Part shown: piece by piece, positions 26,954-34,246 of the stretch
Layout of the letters: each line of letters starts with the position of its first letter
Position numbering within the stretch: the first letter of the stretch is position 1
Assembly: GCF_014270065.1 (NCBI RefSeq)
Contig: NZ_JACNME010000001.1
Coordinates: 558,001-622,000 of the forward strand
From: Quadrisphaera sp. RL12-1S
GTDB taxonomy: Bacteria > Actinomycetota > Actinomycetes > Actinomycetales > Quadrisphaeraceae
Length of the DNA stretch: 64,000 nucleotides
Reading direction: 5' to 3'
Notes under the pieces: model-generated
Seen by the model: only the letters and a program-made list of their open reading frames with translations
What the model was told of the DNA's origin: nothing
The model's database searches: none
Position numbers and translations under genes: made by a program

Positions 26954-27336
26954 TCCCCGCCCGCCTCCCTGGCCAGCGCACGCTCTCTCTCGGCCTTCAG
27001 TAGGTCATCCAGCACCCGCATGGCCTCTGTCTGTGCGACTGGCTCGCCGGGGTCGGTAGCCGACCCCTCGCCAGCGATCCAGCGCAGCGGGACGTCGAGT
27101 ACTCGGGCCAGCGCCACAGCTTCGCGGAACTTGAGCGCCCGCGTACCTCGCTCGACGTGGCCGATCGCCGTGTGGTGGAGCTGTAGCCCATAACTGCCGA
27201 GGCGTCGCGCGACGTCATCCTGCGAGAGGTCCCGCACTCGCCGCGCCATCCGGACGCGTCGACCCACTGCGCCGTCATCGGGCAGCGGCAATAGGTCGGC
27301 AACCGTCGGCATGTCGCAGATCATACGCGCGCTCAT
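26950..27336 (-). CDS. Xre-family repressor of the element
   Basis: A 128-residue protein with a lambda-repressor-like HTH at about residues 25-85 (RRVRMARRVRDLSQDDVARRL then HHTAIGHVERGTRALKF). The C-terminal tail is helical and charged. It overlaps int by 4 bp, and both are transcribed away from the early genes, as in phage and PICI master repressors. The first ATG (27336) lies in a 12-bp inverted repeat, with internal ATGs at 27324 and 27312 as options. It probably represses both its own and the xis-side promoter until a helper phage signal relieves it. Confidence 0.85.
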   Translation of the reverse strand: MSARMICDMPTVADLLPLPDDGAVGRRVRMARRVRDLSQDDVARRLGSYGLQLHHTAIGHVERGTRALKFREAVALARVLDVPLRWIAGEGSATDPGEPVAQTEAMRVLDDLLKAERERALAREAGGE

Positions 27337-27376
27337 CGCTCAAAACCTATGTACAGTGCTCATCAGCGATGAGCGC
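27329..27376. promoter_or_regulatory. Divergent switch region with repressor operators
   Basis: Perfect 12-bp arms GCGCTCATCGCT (27329-27340) and AGCGATGAGCGC (27365-27376) flank 24 bp, and a second nested dyad GCTCATC-AGC-GATGAGC covers 27358-27374. So three GCTCATC-type half-sites lie between the divergent xre and xis genes. TAATTT (27378-27383) is a likely -10 toward xis. This is the expected layout of a lysogeny operator. Confidence 0.72.
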
Positions 27377-27399
27377 TAATTTCGAGCTAGGAGCGAGCG

Positions 27400-27621
27400 A
27401 TGGAGTCGGTGACGAGGTGGGCGACGGAGTGGGCGGACATCAACGAGGCGTCCGCGATCACGGGAGTGCCGGTCGCAACGCTGAGGTCGTGGCGGTGGCG
27501 ACGCCTCGGCGAGGGGCCCGAGAGCTTCACCGTGGGTCGACGCATCCGCTACAGGCGCGACGCCATCGAGGCGTGGATGCGCCAGCAGGAAGCTGCGGGC
27601 ACCTCGGCCGGTGCAGCGTGA
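27400..27621 (+). CDS. AlpA/Xis-like MerR-type DNA-binding protein
   Basis: A 73-residue winged HTH_17 protein: DINEASAITGVPVATLRSWRWRRLGEGPESFTVGRRIRYRRDAIEAW in parts shows the helix-turn-helix and the wing. Such proteins act as excisionases or transcription activators in phages and satellites. The ATG follows AGGAGCGAGCG. As the first gene of the rightward operon and next to the operator region, an excision/activation role is likely. The next gene overlaps it by 4 bp. Confidence 0.83.
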   Translation: MESVTRWATEWADINEASAITGVPVATLRSWRWRRLGEGPESFTVGRRIRYRRDAIEAWMRQQEAAGTSAGAA

Positions 27622-27962
27622 GCGTCGACGAGCTGCCTGCTGAGCTGCGCGGCATCGCGCGCCGCACGGGCGAGCTGCTGGCCGATGGCGGGCACGTCGC
27701 TGATGGCGACGAGGTGCGCGCGGCGGTCCTGCACATCGACGCCGAGGTGCTCCGTCGCCTGCGCGAGGGAGCACGCGGCATCGACGCCGCCGTGGGCGTC
27801 GTCGGCCAGGTCGTCTGCGACCGCCTCGCCACCCGGCTGCTCCAGGGCCGCGAGGTGGGCGAGGCGCTCTACGACGTCGCCGTGCTGCACGCCGCGCTGG
27901 AGCTGGGCTACCCCGCGAGCTGGTTCGCGGTTTCCTGCCTGGACGACCTGGTAGCGCGGTGA
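27618..27962 (+). CDS. Hypothetical protein of the element's early operon
   Basis: A 114-residue mostly helical, acidic protein. Nothing recognisable beyond alternating Arg/Glu-rich helices; one pair of cysteines is present but not in a CxxC motif. The GTG overlaps the xis-like stop (GTGA) and its own stop overlaps the next gene in the same way, which supports it being real. Its position between xis and the replication gene suggests an element-regulatory role. Confidence 0.72.
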   Translation: MSVDELPAELRGIARRTGELLADGGHVADGDEVRAAVLHIDAEVLRRLREGARGIDAAVGVVGQVVCDRLATRLLQGREVGEALYDVAVLHAALELGYPASWFAVSCLDDLVAR

Positions 27963-28213
27963 GCGAGCCGACCGCTGAGGCCGACGTGGTGGCGCAGACC
28001 GTCGCCCTCGCCGTCGAGCGTCTCCAGGCCTGCAAGTCCGCCTATGCCCGCCAGACGCTGACGCGCTGGTGGATCAGGCGCCACGAGCAGACCGCGCGCT
28101 TCCCCGGCTCCCGCCAGCACGCGGTGGCCGAGGGCGTCCTGGCCACCGTCAGCCCCGGCGCCCTGAAGGCCTACCGCCGAGCCGCTGCGCTGCGTCGCGA
28201 CGACGCGGCCTGA
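27959..28213 (+). CDS. Small basic hypothetical protein
   Basis: An 84-residue, Arg-rich helical protein (RQTLTRWWIRRHEQTARF, LKAYRRAAALRRDDAA). It overlaps the preceding gene by 4 bp. The basic character would suit nucleic-acid contact but there is no defined domain. It is part of the coupled early operon. Confidence 0.68.
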   Translation: MSEPTAEADVVAQTVALAVERLQACKSAYARQTLTRWWIRRHEQTARFPGSRQHAVAEGVLATVSPGALKAYRRAAALRRDDAA

Positions 28214-28241
28214 TCCCCCACCCCTAGACAGGAGCACGACC

Positions 28242-28526
28242 GTGATCGCTTGCTACACCGTGAAGGCACTCGGCGAGGCGCTGGACACCGAGGTGACCAC
28301 CCTGCCCGACGGCAGCGAGGCCCTGGCCTGGACCGCCGACGGCGCCGAGGTGACCGTCACCCAGCACGGGCCCGAGGAGGCCTGGCTGGTCAGCGTCGCG
28401 TCCGTCGGTGAGGACGAGCCGCCCTACCGCGAGGTCGTGCGCTTCTCCCGAGGTGCCCACCAGGTCACCGAGACCGTCGCCCACGGGCTGACGGCGCTGC
28501 GCGAGGCAGGCCGCCTCGCCGGGTAG
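28242..28526 (+). CDS. Small acidic hypothetical protein
   Basis: A 94-residue acidic protein, mainly predicted beta strands (ALAWTADGAEVTVTQHGPEEAWLVSVASV). GTG start with CAGGAGCACGACC upstream. No domain is recognised. Small acidic proteins in satellites can be DNA mimics or helper-interference factors, but nothing here proves that. Confidence 0.7.
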   Translation: MIACYTVKALGEALDTEVTTLPDGSEALAWTADGAEVTVTQHGPEEAWLVSVASVGEDEPPYREVVRFSRGAHQVTETVAHGLTALREAGRLAG

Positions 28527-28558
28527 CCGAGCCCCGCTCCCGACTCCAGACGTAGATC

Positions 28559-28592
28559 GCCCCTGGCAGCCGTTGGTAGCAGCTCCAGGGGC
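28559..28592. other. Stem-loop before the replication gene
   Basis: GCCCCTGG (28559-28566) and CCAGGGGC (28585-28592) form an 8-bp stem with an 18-base loop, ending 28 bp before the replication protein start. It could be a weak terminator or an mRNA leader structure. Confidence 0.35.
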
Positions 28593-28619
28593 ACGACCCG
28601 AGTGGTGGGTAAGAACACG

Positions 28620-30947
28620 ATGACAGTTTTTGAACCCGACATCAAGCATGACGACGCGCCCGACGCAGTGATCACCGCGAAGGTGCTGCCCTTCCCCCGT
28701 CAGCAGACCTCCGGGCTGAGCGTCCCTGTCATCGAGGCCGACGACGACGCGATGACCGCCGCACTGAAGTACGCCGCTGCGAACTGGAGAGTTATCCCGG
28801 TGCGCCGAAGCACCAAACACCCCGGCTCGGTCCTGGGTGAGGGCTGGCAGTACCAGTCCAGCTCCGACCCCGCCGTCATCGCGGCCTGGTTCGCCGGGTG
28901 CGACTACGGGGTGGGTCTGCACGCGGGTGCCAGCGGCGCCGTCATCTTCGACATCGACAAGCCCGAGCTGCTGCCGGAACCGCTGCGCCAGGCGGCCGAG
29001 GAGTACGCCCCGCCGTTCCAGTCCACGCGACCCGGCCAGCCCGGACGCGGGCACCTGATCTTCGCCCTGCGCCCCGGACAGGCGCTCGGCAACTCGCGTG
29101 GCAGGCTCTACGACGCCGGGACCGAGCTGACCACCAAGTCCCACGCCTGGGGCGAGGTGCGCGGGCTCAACGGCTTCATCGTGGCTGAGCCCAGCGTCCA
29201 CGCCGACGCCGACGGCGCCTACGACTGGCAGGGCATCGGTGCCGTGCCCTACGTCCCGGACTACGTCAGCGAGCTACTCCCGCTCGGCCGGGACCGCGAC
29301 GCCCCCGTCACTGAGGCCGCCGTCGAGGCCTTCCTGGCCGAGCACTCTGGCGGGACGCACGCGCACCTCATGGCCGCACCGCTGGAGCGCTTCACGCGCG
29401 AGGTGGCCGACGGCGGCTCGCGTCACGAGGCGCTCGTGGCCACGGCGTGCTGGATCGCCCGTGACGTCCGCGCGGGCCTGTACGACGCACCGACCGCGTT
29501 CTCCACGCTGGAGTCCCTGTTCCTGGACGCCATGGCCGCCATGCCCACCCCCGGCCGCCATCCGGCCAACGAGTTCCAGGGGGTGCTGGCCTGGGCCGTG
29601 GCGCAGGTGGCCGCACCCGGTGAACCCACGCCAGCCCAGCACCGCGAGGCCGTGCTGACGCGCCTGTACGGCCCCGCTCCCGAGCCACCGACCGACCCCG
29701 AGCCCCCACCTCCGCGCGAGCCACCTGAGCCCACCCCGAACACCCCGGCGCCCGCCACCGCCGACGACCCCGAGCAGGAGCACGACGTGGTGGAGTCCGA
29801 GTCCAGCCCAGGCGTCATCGAGCGCGCCTACGACGCCATGGTCCGCGAGGAGGTCCGGCGCCAGTCGGCCCGCGAGGACGCGGCTCGCATCCTCGCCGAG
29901 CGCCAGGACGGCACCGAGGGCCGCAAGCACCTGCGTGAGCGAGCGCTGAGCATCGCTGGCCTGCGCTCCCTGCCGCCGACGACACCGCTGATCGATGGGC
30001 TGCTGGCGCGCGACACCCTGGCCCAGCTCAGCGGCCCACCCGGCTCGTACAAGTCGTTCGTGGCCCTGGCCATGGCGCTGAGCGTGGCCACCGGGCGCCG
30101 GTTCGAGGAGCACGACGTCCCAGCAGCCGGGCCCGTCGTCTACGTGGCCGCCGAGGGCAGCAGCGGCATGCTCGCCAGGGCGCTGGCCTGGTGCCACCTC
30201 AACGGGGTCGACCCCGACGCCCTGGACGGCCAGTTCTACGTCGTGCCCGAGCCGGTGCAGCTCAACGGCGCCGTGGACGTCACCGAGGCCGTGGAGTTCG
30301 CCGCCGAGATCGGGGCCGCCCTGGTCGTCCTGGACACCCGCCACCGCTGCACCCTCGGGCTGGAGGAGAACAGCTCCAGCGAACAGGGACGGGCCATCCA
30401 CTCCGCTGAGCGCATCCAGCGCGCCAGCGGTGCCACGGTGCTGGTGATCCACCACTCGGGGCGCACCGGCGAGCACGGACGCGGCTCCAACGCCTGGGAT
30501 GGCGCCGTGTGGTCTGAGCTGCGGCTCACCGGCGCTGACCTGCGGGTGAAGATCACCTGCGAGAAGCACAAGGACTGGCCCGACGCCTGCCAGCACACGT
30601 TCGCCATGCAACCCACCGTGGTGCCTGCCGAACTGATGCCGGGAGCGAGCGAGCAGCAGCGCTCCACCCTCGTAACCGTCCAGGGAACGCTCTGGACGGC
30701 ACCTCGCGCGGAGACCAAGAACGCGCGCATCGTCCAGAAGATCGTTTGGACGATGGCGACTCCCGCTGGGCTCGCGCCCGGTGTCATCCGGGACCTGGCC
30801 ATGGAGCAGGGCGGCAGCCGCTCCGGTGCCTACGAGGCACTGAACTCGCTGGTCACGAGCGGTTTCCTCCGCAACGTGGGAACCGACAAGGCGCCGCGGT
30901 ACGTCACCGACCGACCGGCTCCCAGCGACCTCGCGGACTGGTCATGA
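28620..30947 (+). CDS. Bifunctional primase-polymerase / RepA-like AAA helicase
   Basis: A 775-residue replication protein. The N-terminal about 220 residues resemble the prim-pol domain (WRVIPVR, VGLHAGASGAVIFDID, GRGHLIF), with acidic metal ligands in FDID. A Pro-rich linker (about 370-400) leads to a RecA-like ATPase: Walker A GPPGSYKS near 472 and Walker B ALVVLDT near 567, as in RepA/AAA_25 helicases. A C-terminal winged domain (GVIRDLAMEQGGSRSGAYEAL) may bind origin DNA. ATG 28620 is used; GTG 28602 is an alternative. It would allow helper-independent replication after excision. Confidence 0.87.
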   Translation: MTVFEPDIKHDDAPDAVITAKVLPFPRQQTSGLSVPVIEADDDAMTAALKYAAANWRVIPVRRSTKHPGSVLGEGWQYQSSSDPAVIAAWFAGCDYGVGLHAGASGAVIFDIDKPELLPEPLRQAAEEYAPPFQSTRPGQPGRGHLIFALRPGQALGNSRGRLYDAGTELTTKSHAWGEVRGLNGFIVAEPSVHADADGAYDWQGIGAVPYVPDYVSELLPLGRDRDAPVTEAAVEAFLAEHSGGTHAHLMAAPLERFTREVADGGSRHEALVATACWIARDVRAGLYDAPTAFSTLESLFLDAMAAMPTPGRHPANEFQGVLAWAVAQVAAPGEPTPAQHREAVLTRLYGPAPEPPTDPEPPPPREPPEPTPNTPAPATADDPEQEHDVVESESSPGVIERAYDAMVREEVRRQSAREDAARILAERQDGTEGRKHLRERALSIAGLRSLPPTTPLIDGLLARDTLAQLSGPPGSYKSFVALAMALSVATGRRFEEHDVPAAGPVVYVAAEGSSGMLARALAWCHLNGVDPDALDGQFYVVPEPVQLNGAVDVTEAVEFAAEIGAALVVLDTRHRCTLGLEENSSSEQGRAIHSAERIQRASGATVLVIHHSGRTGEHGRGSNAWDGAVWSELRLTGADLRVKITCEKHKDWPDACQHTFAMQPTVVPAELMPGASEQQRSTLVTVQGTLWTAPRAETKNARIVQKIVWTMATPAGLAPGVIRDLAMEQGGSRSGAYEALNSLVTSGFLRNVGTDKAPRYVTDRPAPSDLADWS

Positions 30948-31038
30948 CCTAGCCGTCCAGGCGCGTCCAGCGTCGTCCAGGCCTCTCGCCAGACGTCCAG
31001 TCCAGCCCCCCACCCCTAGGGGGCTGGACGTCTGGACG
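30676..31038. repeat. CGTCCAG iteron array, candidate replication origin
   Basis: CGTCCAG occurs exactly at 30677, 30731, 30954, 30964, 30974 and 30994, and its complement CTGGACG at 30692, 31024 and 31032, with a near copy at 30746. Three copies are spaced exactly 10 bp and the fourth 20 bp later. Pairs also form dyads (30676-30699, 30729-30754). The last copies are in a stem: 30989-31010 with 31019-31035. The array begins in the end of the replication gene and fills the gap after it, as iteron origins do. Confidence 0.68.
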
Positions 31039-31114
31039 GACGAGACGAGACATCGACTACCAGCCCCCACCACAGGCGCTCCCAATGAAGATCAACTATC
31101 TCGAGGAGTTCGCC

Positions 31115-31612
31115 ATGTCCCGCTTCACCTACGTCCTGCCCCTCGCCGCAGCCCTCGCCCTGGCTGGCTGCGGCACCACCCCGGCCACCGAGGCACCGCC
31201 CGAGCTGGCCTCAGCGCCCAGCGAGCCCGCTACCCGTGGCGGGGAGCCCATCGAGGAGCCGACTGCCACCCCCGCGTCGCCCTACCCGGCCGTGACGATC
31301 CAGCCCGGCTCGCTGGCCGCCAAGGGCGCCTCCCTGGGCCTGGACCTCGACTGGAGCGCCTACGTGGCTCCGGCGGGCGGCTGGGAGCCCGGTGAGGCCG
31401 CCTGGCAGTGCGAGTGGTCACTGGCCAACGCTCCCGCCGAGGGCGTCCAGCGCGGCGACGCTGCCCGCTACGTCATCTTCCTGGCCACCTCTCGCGCAGG
31501 GATGCACCAGGAGTCCTGGGAGGCCTCCCAGGACGCGGTGGCCGACAACACCCGGGCCTGCCTGGCCTTCCTTCAGGCGCAGGTCGACCTCGCCGCTGCC
31601 CAGCAGTCCTGA
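31115..31612 (+). CDS. Predicted lipoprotein carried by the element
   Basis: A 165-residue secreted lipoprotein. The signal sequence MSRFTYVLPLAAALALAGC ends in a lipobox (LAGC, Cys19). A Pro/Thr/Glu-rich linker follows to about residue 60, then a globular part with two Cys. ATG 31115 has GAGGAG upstream; an in-frame ATG at 31085 is less likely since it would put charged residues before the signal. It would be anchored outside the membrane. In temperate phages such lipoproteins often block superinfection; this role here is inferred. Confidence 0.82.
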   Translation: MSRFTYVLPLAAALALAGCGTTPATEAPPELASAPSEPATRGGEPIEEPTATPASPYPAVTIQPGSLAAKGASLGLDLDWSAYVAPAGGWEPGEAAWQCEWSLANAPAEGVQRGDAARYVIFLATSRAGMHQESWEASQDAVADNTRACLAFLQAQVDLAAAQQS

Positions 31613-31636
31613 ACACCCAACCCGAGAGGACACGCC

Positions 31637-32152
31637 ATGACCCGCAAGCCCAACCCCCTGCGCACCAGGACCGTCTCCCGTGAGGCCGGCGCAGCGCTGG
31701 CCGCCCTGGACGGCGCCACGATCACCGAGCTGGTCCACGAGGAGGTCACCGACCCGCTGTTCCCTGAGGCGCCCGCCGTGGTCAACGACGACGAGGTGAC
31801 CGCCAGCGTCATGATCCCTCGGCGCTACCTGAAGGCCGAGTGCCCCGACTGCGGCGGCCCGCGCAGCGAGCACGGCATCGACGCGCTGGTCTTCGACCAT
31901 GACGAGCGCTGCGAGGTCGGGGCGGCCCTGGACGCTCAGCTCCGCCGGGACGCTGGCGTCATCGCCCGCAAGGTCGGACGGGGTGAGCCGCCCCAGCGCA
32001 GCCGGACCTCGACCCGCGAGGAGCTGTGGTGCCTGGCTGACCGGGGACTGACCCCGCCGACGCGCTGCACCACCGTGCGCCTGAACGCGCAGGGCCAGCC
32101 GGTGCGCTCCTGGCGCTGGCTGGACCACGAGCCGGACCTGGCTGCGAGCTGA
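31637..32152 (+). CDS. Hypothetical protein with a CxxC motif
   Basis: A 171-residue protein of unknown function. A CPDCGGPRSEHG motif near residue 69 with a later Cys (DERCEVG) suggests a small zinc-binding site. ATG preceded by GAGAGGACACGCC. It follows the lipoprotein by 24 bp and is closed by a strong hairpin, so the two are probably one transcription unit. Confidence 0.75.
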   Translation: MTRKPNPLRTRTVSREAGAALAALDGATITELVHEEVTDPLFPEAPAVVNDDEVTASVMIPRRYLKAECPDCGGPRSEHGIDALVFDHDERCEVGAALDAQLRRDAGVIARKVGRGEPPQRSRTSTREELWCLADRGLTPPTRCTTVRLNAQGQPVRSWRWLDHEPDLAAS

Positions 32153-32159
32153 CCACCGG

Positions 32160-32195
32160 TGGCGCCCCGGTTCTCCTGCGAGAACCGGGGCGCCA
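32160..32195. terminator. 16-bp perfect hairpin terminator
   Basis: The arms 32160-32175 and 32180-32195 are perfect 16-bp complements with a 4-base CTGC loop, starting 8 bp after the preceding stop. There is no T-run, common in high-GC actinobacteria. It separates the replication/lipoprotein part from the packaging part of the element. Confidence 0.75.
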
Positions 32196-32284
32196 TGGTG
32201 CCCCTACGGCGCCTCCTCGACGACCACCCTTGATCGAGAGCGAGCCGGAGGGACGACTCCGGCGCAGGCCGACGAGGAGCACCC

Positions 32285-32719
32285 GTGAGCACCACCGACG
32301 ACACCCAGACCCCGCCGGACGACCAGACCCCCGACCCGGCCGACCACGCCGAGGAGACCCCCTCCGGCAAGCGTGCTCAGCGTGAGCGGGCCCAGGCAGC
32401 CGAGACCCGTGCCGAGCAGGCAGAGACGCGGGTGGCCGCCCTCCAGCGCCGCGAGGTCGCCCGCCTGGCCTCGGCCCACCTGGCCGACGGGGCCGACCTC
32501 CTGGAGCCCGCTCTGGGTGGTGCTGAGTTGCAGGCCCTGCTGGGCGAGGACGGTCTGCCGGATGCCGAGCTGATCGAGGCCGCAGCCGCAGCCATGCTCG
32601 GCAAGCGCCCCTACCTGGGCGCCACCCGCCGCCGCGCCAGCGGCAGCCCCGACGGTGGCGCTCGTGAGCCCGTGTCCCGTGCGCGTGGCTGGGGCGAAGT
32701 CCTGCGAGCCCAGCGATGA
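32285..32719 (+). CDS. Scaffold-like coiled-coil protein
   Basis: A 144-residue protein. Acidic, Asp/Thr/Pro-rich N-terminus (about 1-28), a heptad-like coiled coil (about 29-62, KRAQRERAQAAETRAEQAET then RVAALQRREV) and a basic C-terminal end (RRRASGSP, VLRAQR). The shape, small size and place upstream of the terminase/capsid genes are typical of phage scaffolding proteins, which line the procapsid. No sequence signature proves it, so this is an inference. GTG start preceded by GACGAGGAGC. The next gene overlaps by 4 bp. Confidence 0.72.
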   Translation: MSTTDDTQTPPDDQTPDPADHAEETPSGKRAQRERAQAAETRAEQAETRVAALQRREVARLASAHLADGADLLEPALGGAELQALLGEDGLPDAELIEAAAAAMLGKRPYLGATRRRASGSPDGGAREPVSRARGWGEVLRAQR

Positions 32720-33105
32720 ACGCGCCCCGCTGCCCGGAGTGCAGCGCCCCGCTGTGGGTTGACCCCAGGCTCGGGCTGCTGTGCGCGCACGAGGTCTCGT
32801 GTGAGCTGGGCAAGGCTGAGGATCAGCAGGCGCATGACGATCGCTCAGCGTGTGGCTGGCGTACGACGCACTCACCTGAGTACACGCGTGATGATCCGCG
32901 TCAGTACGGCGCGATGTTCGTGCGCGAGGCGACTGCGGCTGAACGCACGCTCGCGCTCGCATGCGGTGCTGATGCTGCTGCTGTTGCGCGCACTCAGGTC
33001 GCGCTGCACTTCCTCGCTGGCGGGATCAGGCGACGTGTCTTCACGAGCGTGCGACTGACGGGGCTGCCCGGCCTGCCGACCACCGACCCCCGCCTGGTCC
33101 GGTGA
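32716..33105 (+). CDS. Zinc-ribbon-like hypothetical protein
   Basis: A 129-residue protein. CPECSAPL near residue 5 and LLCAHEVSCELG near 20, with another Cys (SACGW), outline a possible zinc ribbon. The C-terminal half is helical. It overlaps both neighbours by 4 bp. Function unknown; small zinc proteins near terminase genes may be endonuclease remnants, but no HNH motif is present. Confidence 0.72.
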   Translation: MNAPRCPECSAPLWVDPRLGLLCAHEVSCELGKAEDQQAHDDRSACGWRTTHSPEYTRDDPRQYGAMFVREATAAERTLALACGADAAAVARTQVALHFLAGGIRRRVFTSVRLTGLPGLPTTDPRLVR

Positions 33106-33251
33106 GCACCCCGGCCGCCCCTCCCCTGGGGGAGGCACCCCCGGACGATCTTGCTGCGGTGACCCCTGGAGAGGTCTGCCGACCAAGGCAACCCCTGAGT
33201 CGTATGCGACACAGCCTGAACGCCCCGTACAGCCCCTGGAGGACGCCGTGA
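33102..33251 (+). CDS. 49-residue mini-gene between zinc-ribbon and terS
   Basis: GTG at 33102 overlaps the preceding TGA, and the frame runs 49 codons to a TGA at 33249-33251 that itself overlaps the GTG of the terminase gene (GTGA on both sides). The product begins VSTPAAPPLGEAPPDDL and is basic toward the end. No domain. The precise double overlap in an otherwise coupled operon is the main evidence that it is translated. Confidence 0.5.
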   Translation: MSTPAAPPLGEAPPDDLAAVTPGEVCRPRQPLSRMRHSLNAPYSPWRTP

Positions 33252-33661
33252 GCAGCACTGAGGCCTACCGCGAGCCCGAGCCCGCACCGGCAGGCCTGGG
33301 CCCGCGTGGGACCGCTCTGTGGGCCAAGGTCGTCGGCCCCTGCACCCTGGACCCGCACGAGCAGGAGATGTTGGAGCACGGCTGCCGCCTGGCCGACCGC
33401 CTCGACGCCCTCGATGCAGCGGTGGCGGCCGACGGCGTCATGGTCGACGGCGCCCGAGGCTCCAAGCGCCTGCACCCCGCCATCGCTGAACACCGCCAGG
33501 CCACCCTCGCGCTGGCCCGCGTCATGGTGGCCCTGCGCTTGCCCGCCGGGTACGCCGACAGCGGCGCCAGCTCCACCGGGAGCACGCCCACCGGCATCGT
33601 GCGCCAGGCCCAGCGCCGGGTCGGCATCCGTGGGTTCCAGTCGATGCCTCGGGGCGCGTGA
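33248..33661 (+). CDS. terS: Phage terminase small subunit (P27-like)
   Basis: A 137-residue protein with the actinophage small-terminase layout: LGPRGTALWAKVVGP near residue 17, then DPHEQEMLEHGCRLADRLDALDAA, and HPAIAEHRQATLALARVMVALRLP near 77-100. Small terminases recognise the pac/cos site and hand DNA to the large terminase. No large terminase is encoded here, so it would recruit that of a helper phage. This is the classic way satellites redirect packaging to their own DNA. GTG start, overlapping the preceding mini-gene. Confidence 0.82.
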   Translation: MSSTEAYREPEPAPAGLGPRGTALWAKVVGPCTLDPHEQEMLEHGCRLADRLDALDAAVAADGVMVDGARGSKRLHPAIAEHRQATLALARVMVALRLPAGYADSGASSTGSTPTGIVRQAQRRVGIRGFQSMPRGA

Positions 33662-34071
33662 TGGCTGGTCTGCGACCGCCTCGCCCGGCCAAGCCCGGCT
33701 CGGTGGGGGCTCCACCTCGCTGTCTGCGCCTGCGCGGCGTCAGCGACGTCTGGGGCGATGACCTCGGTGACCCGCTGGCACCGCACCGTTGGCGGGCCGC
33801 CGCCGAGCGTTGGCGAGCTGCTGCCCGAGCCAGCGGGATGCGCGAGACCGATGTCTGGTCGGCTCTGCCGGGCGGGCCCTACAGGTTCGACGCGGACTAC
33901 TACGTCGAGGACACGCTGCGCCACTACGGCTACACGCTCGATGACCTGCCCGTCATGGCCGCCGAGGCCCGCCAGCACTACCCGGAGCTGTTCGACCCGG
34001 GCTGGATTCCGCAGGTGGAGCGCTCCGGCTGGGAAGCTGCTGCGGCGAGCCTGGCCAACCGCACCCCGTAG
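33658..34071 (+). CDS. Hypothetical protein downstream of terS
   Basis: A 137-residue protein, or 136 from the ATG at 33661. Basic N-terminus (about 1-30) and helical, Trp/Tyr-rich rest (HRWRAAAERWRAAAR, YYVEDTLRHYGYTLDDL). It overlaps terS by 4 bp. No domain is recognised. Given its place it may take part in head assembly or packaging. Confidence 0.7.
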   Translation: MMAGLRPPRPAKPGSVGAPPRCLRLRGVSDVWGDDLGDPLAPHRWRAAAERWRAAARASGMRETDVWSALPGGPYRFDADYYVEDTLRHYGYTLDDLPVMAAEARQHYPELFDPGWIPQVERSGWEAAAASLANRTP

Positions 34072-34204
34072 TTGCCCCACGGCGTCGTCGATGACGCCGA
34101 TGATCGACCTCAGTACCTCCGCCGTTCGTGGCCGTCACGGAGCGCGGGCAGCGGGTGGTGCAGTCCTGGCCCGGCTGAGGGCCCCTGCGTGGCCGTGAGG
34201 GAGC

Positions 34205-34228
34205 GCGCAGAGACACCCGTCTCTGCGC
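34205..34228. other. 10-bp perfect hairpin before the capsid gene
   Basis: GCGCAGAGAC (34205-34214) and GTCTCTGCGC (34219-34228) form a perfect stem with an ACCC loop, 18 bases before the capsid GTG and directly before its CCAGGAG ribosome site. It may be a terminator, a processing site or a 5' stabiliser of the capsid mRNA. Confidence 0.55.
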
Positions 34229-34246
34229 ACCTCCAGGAGCCCCATC

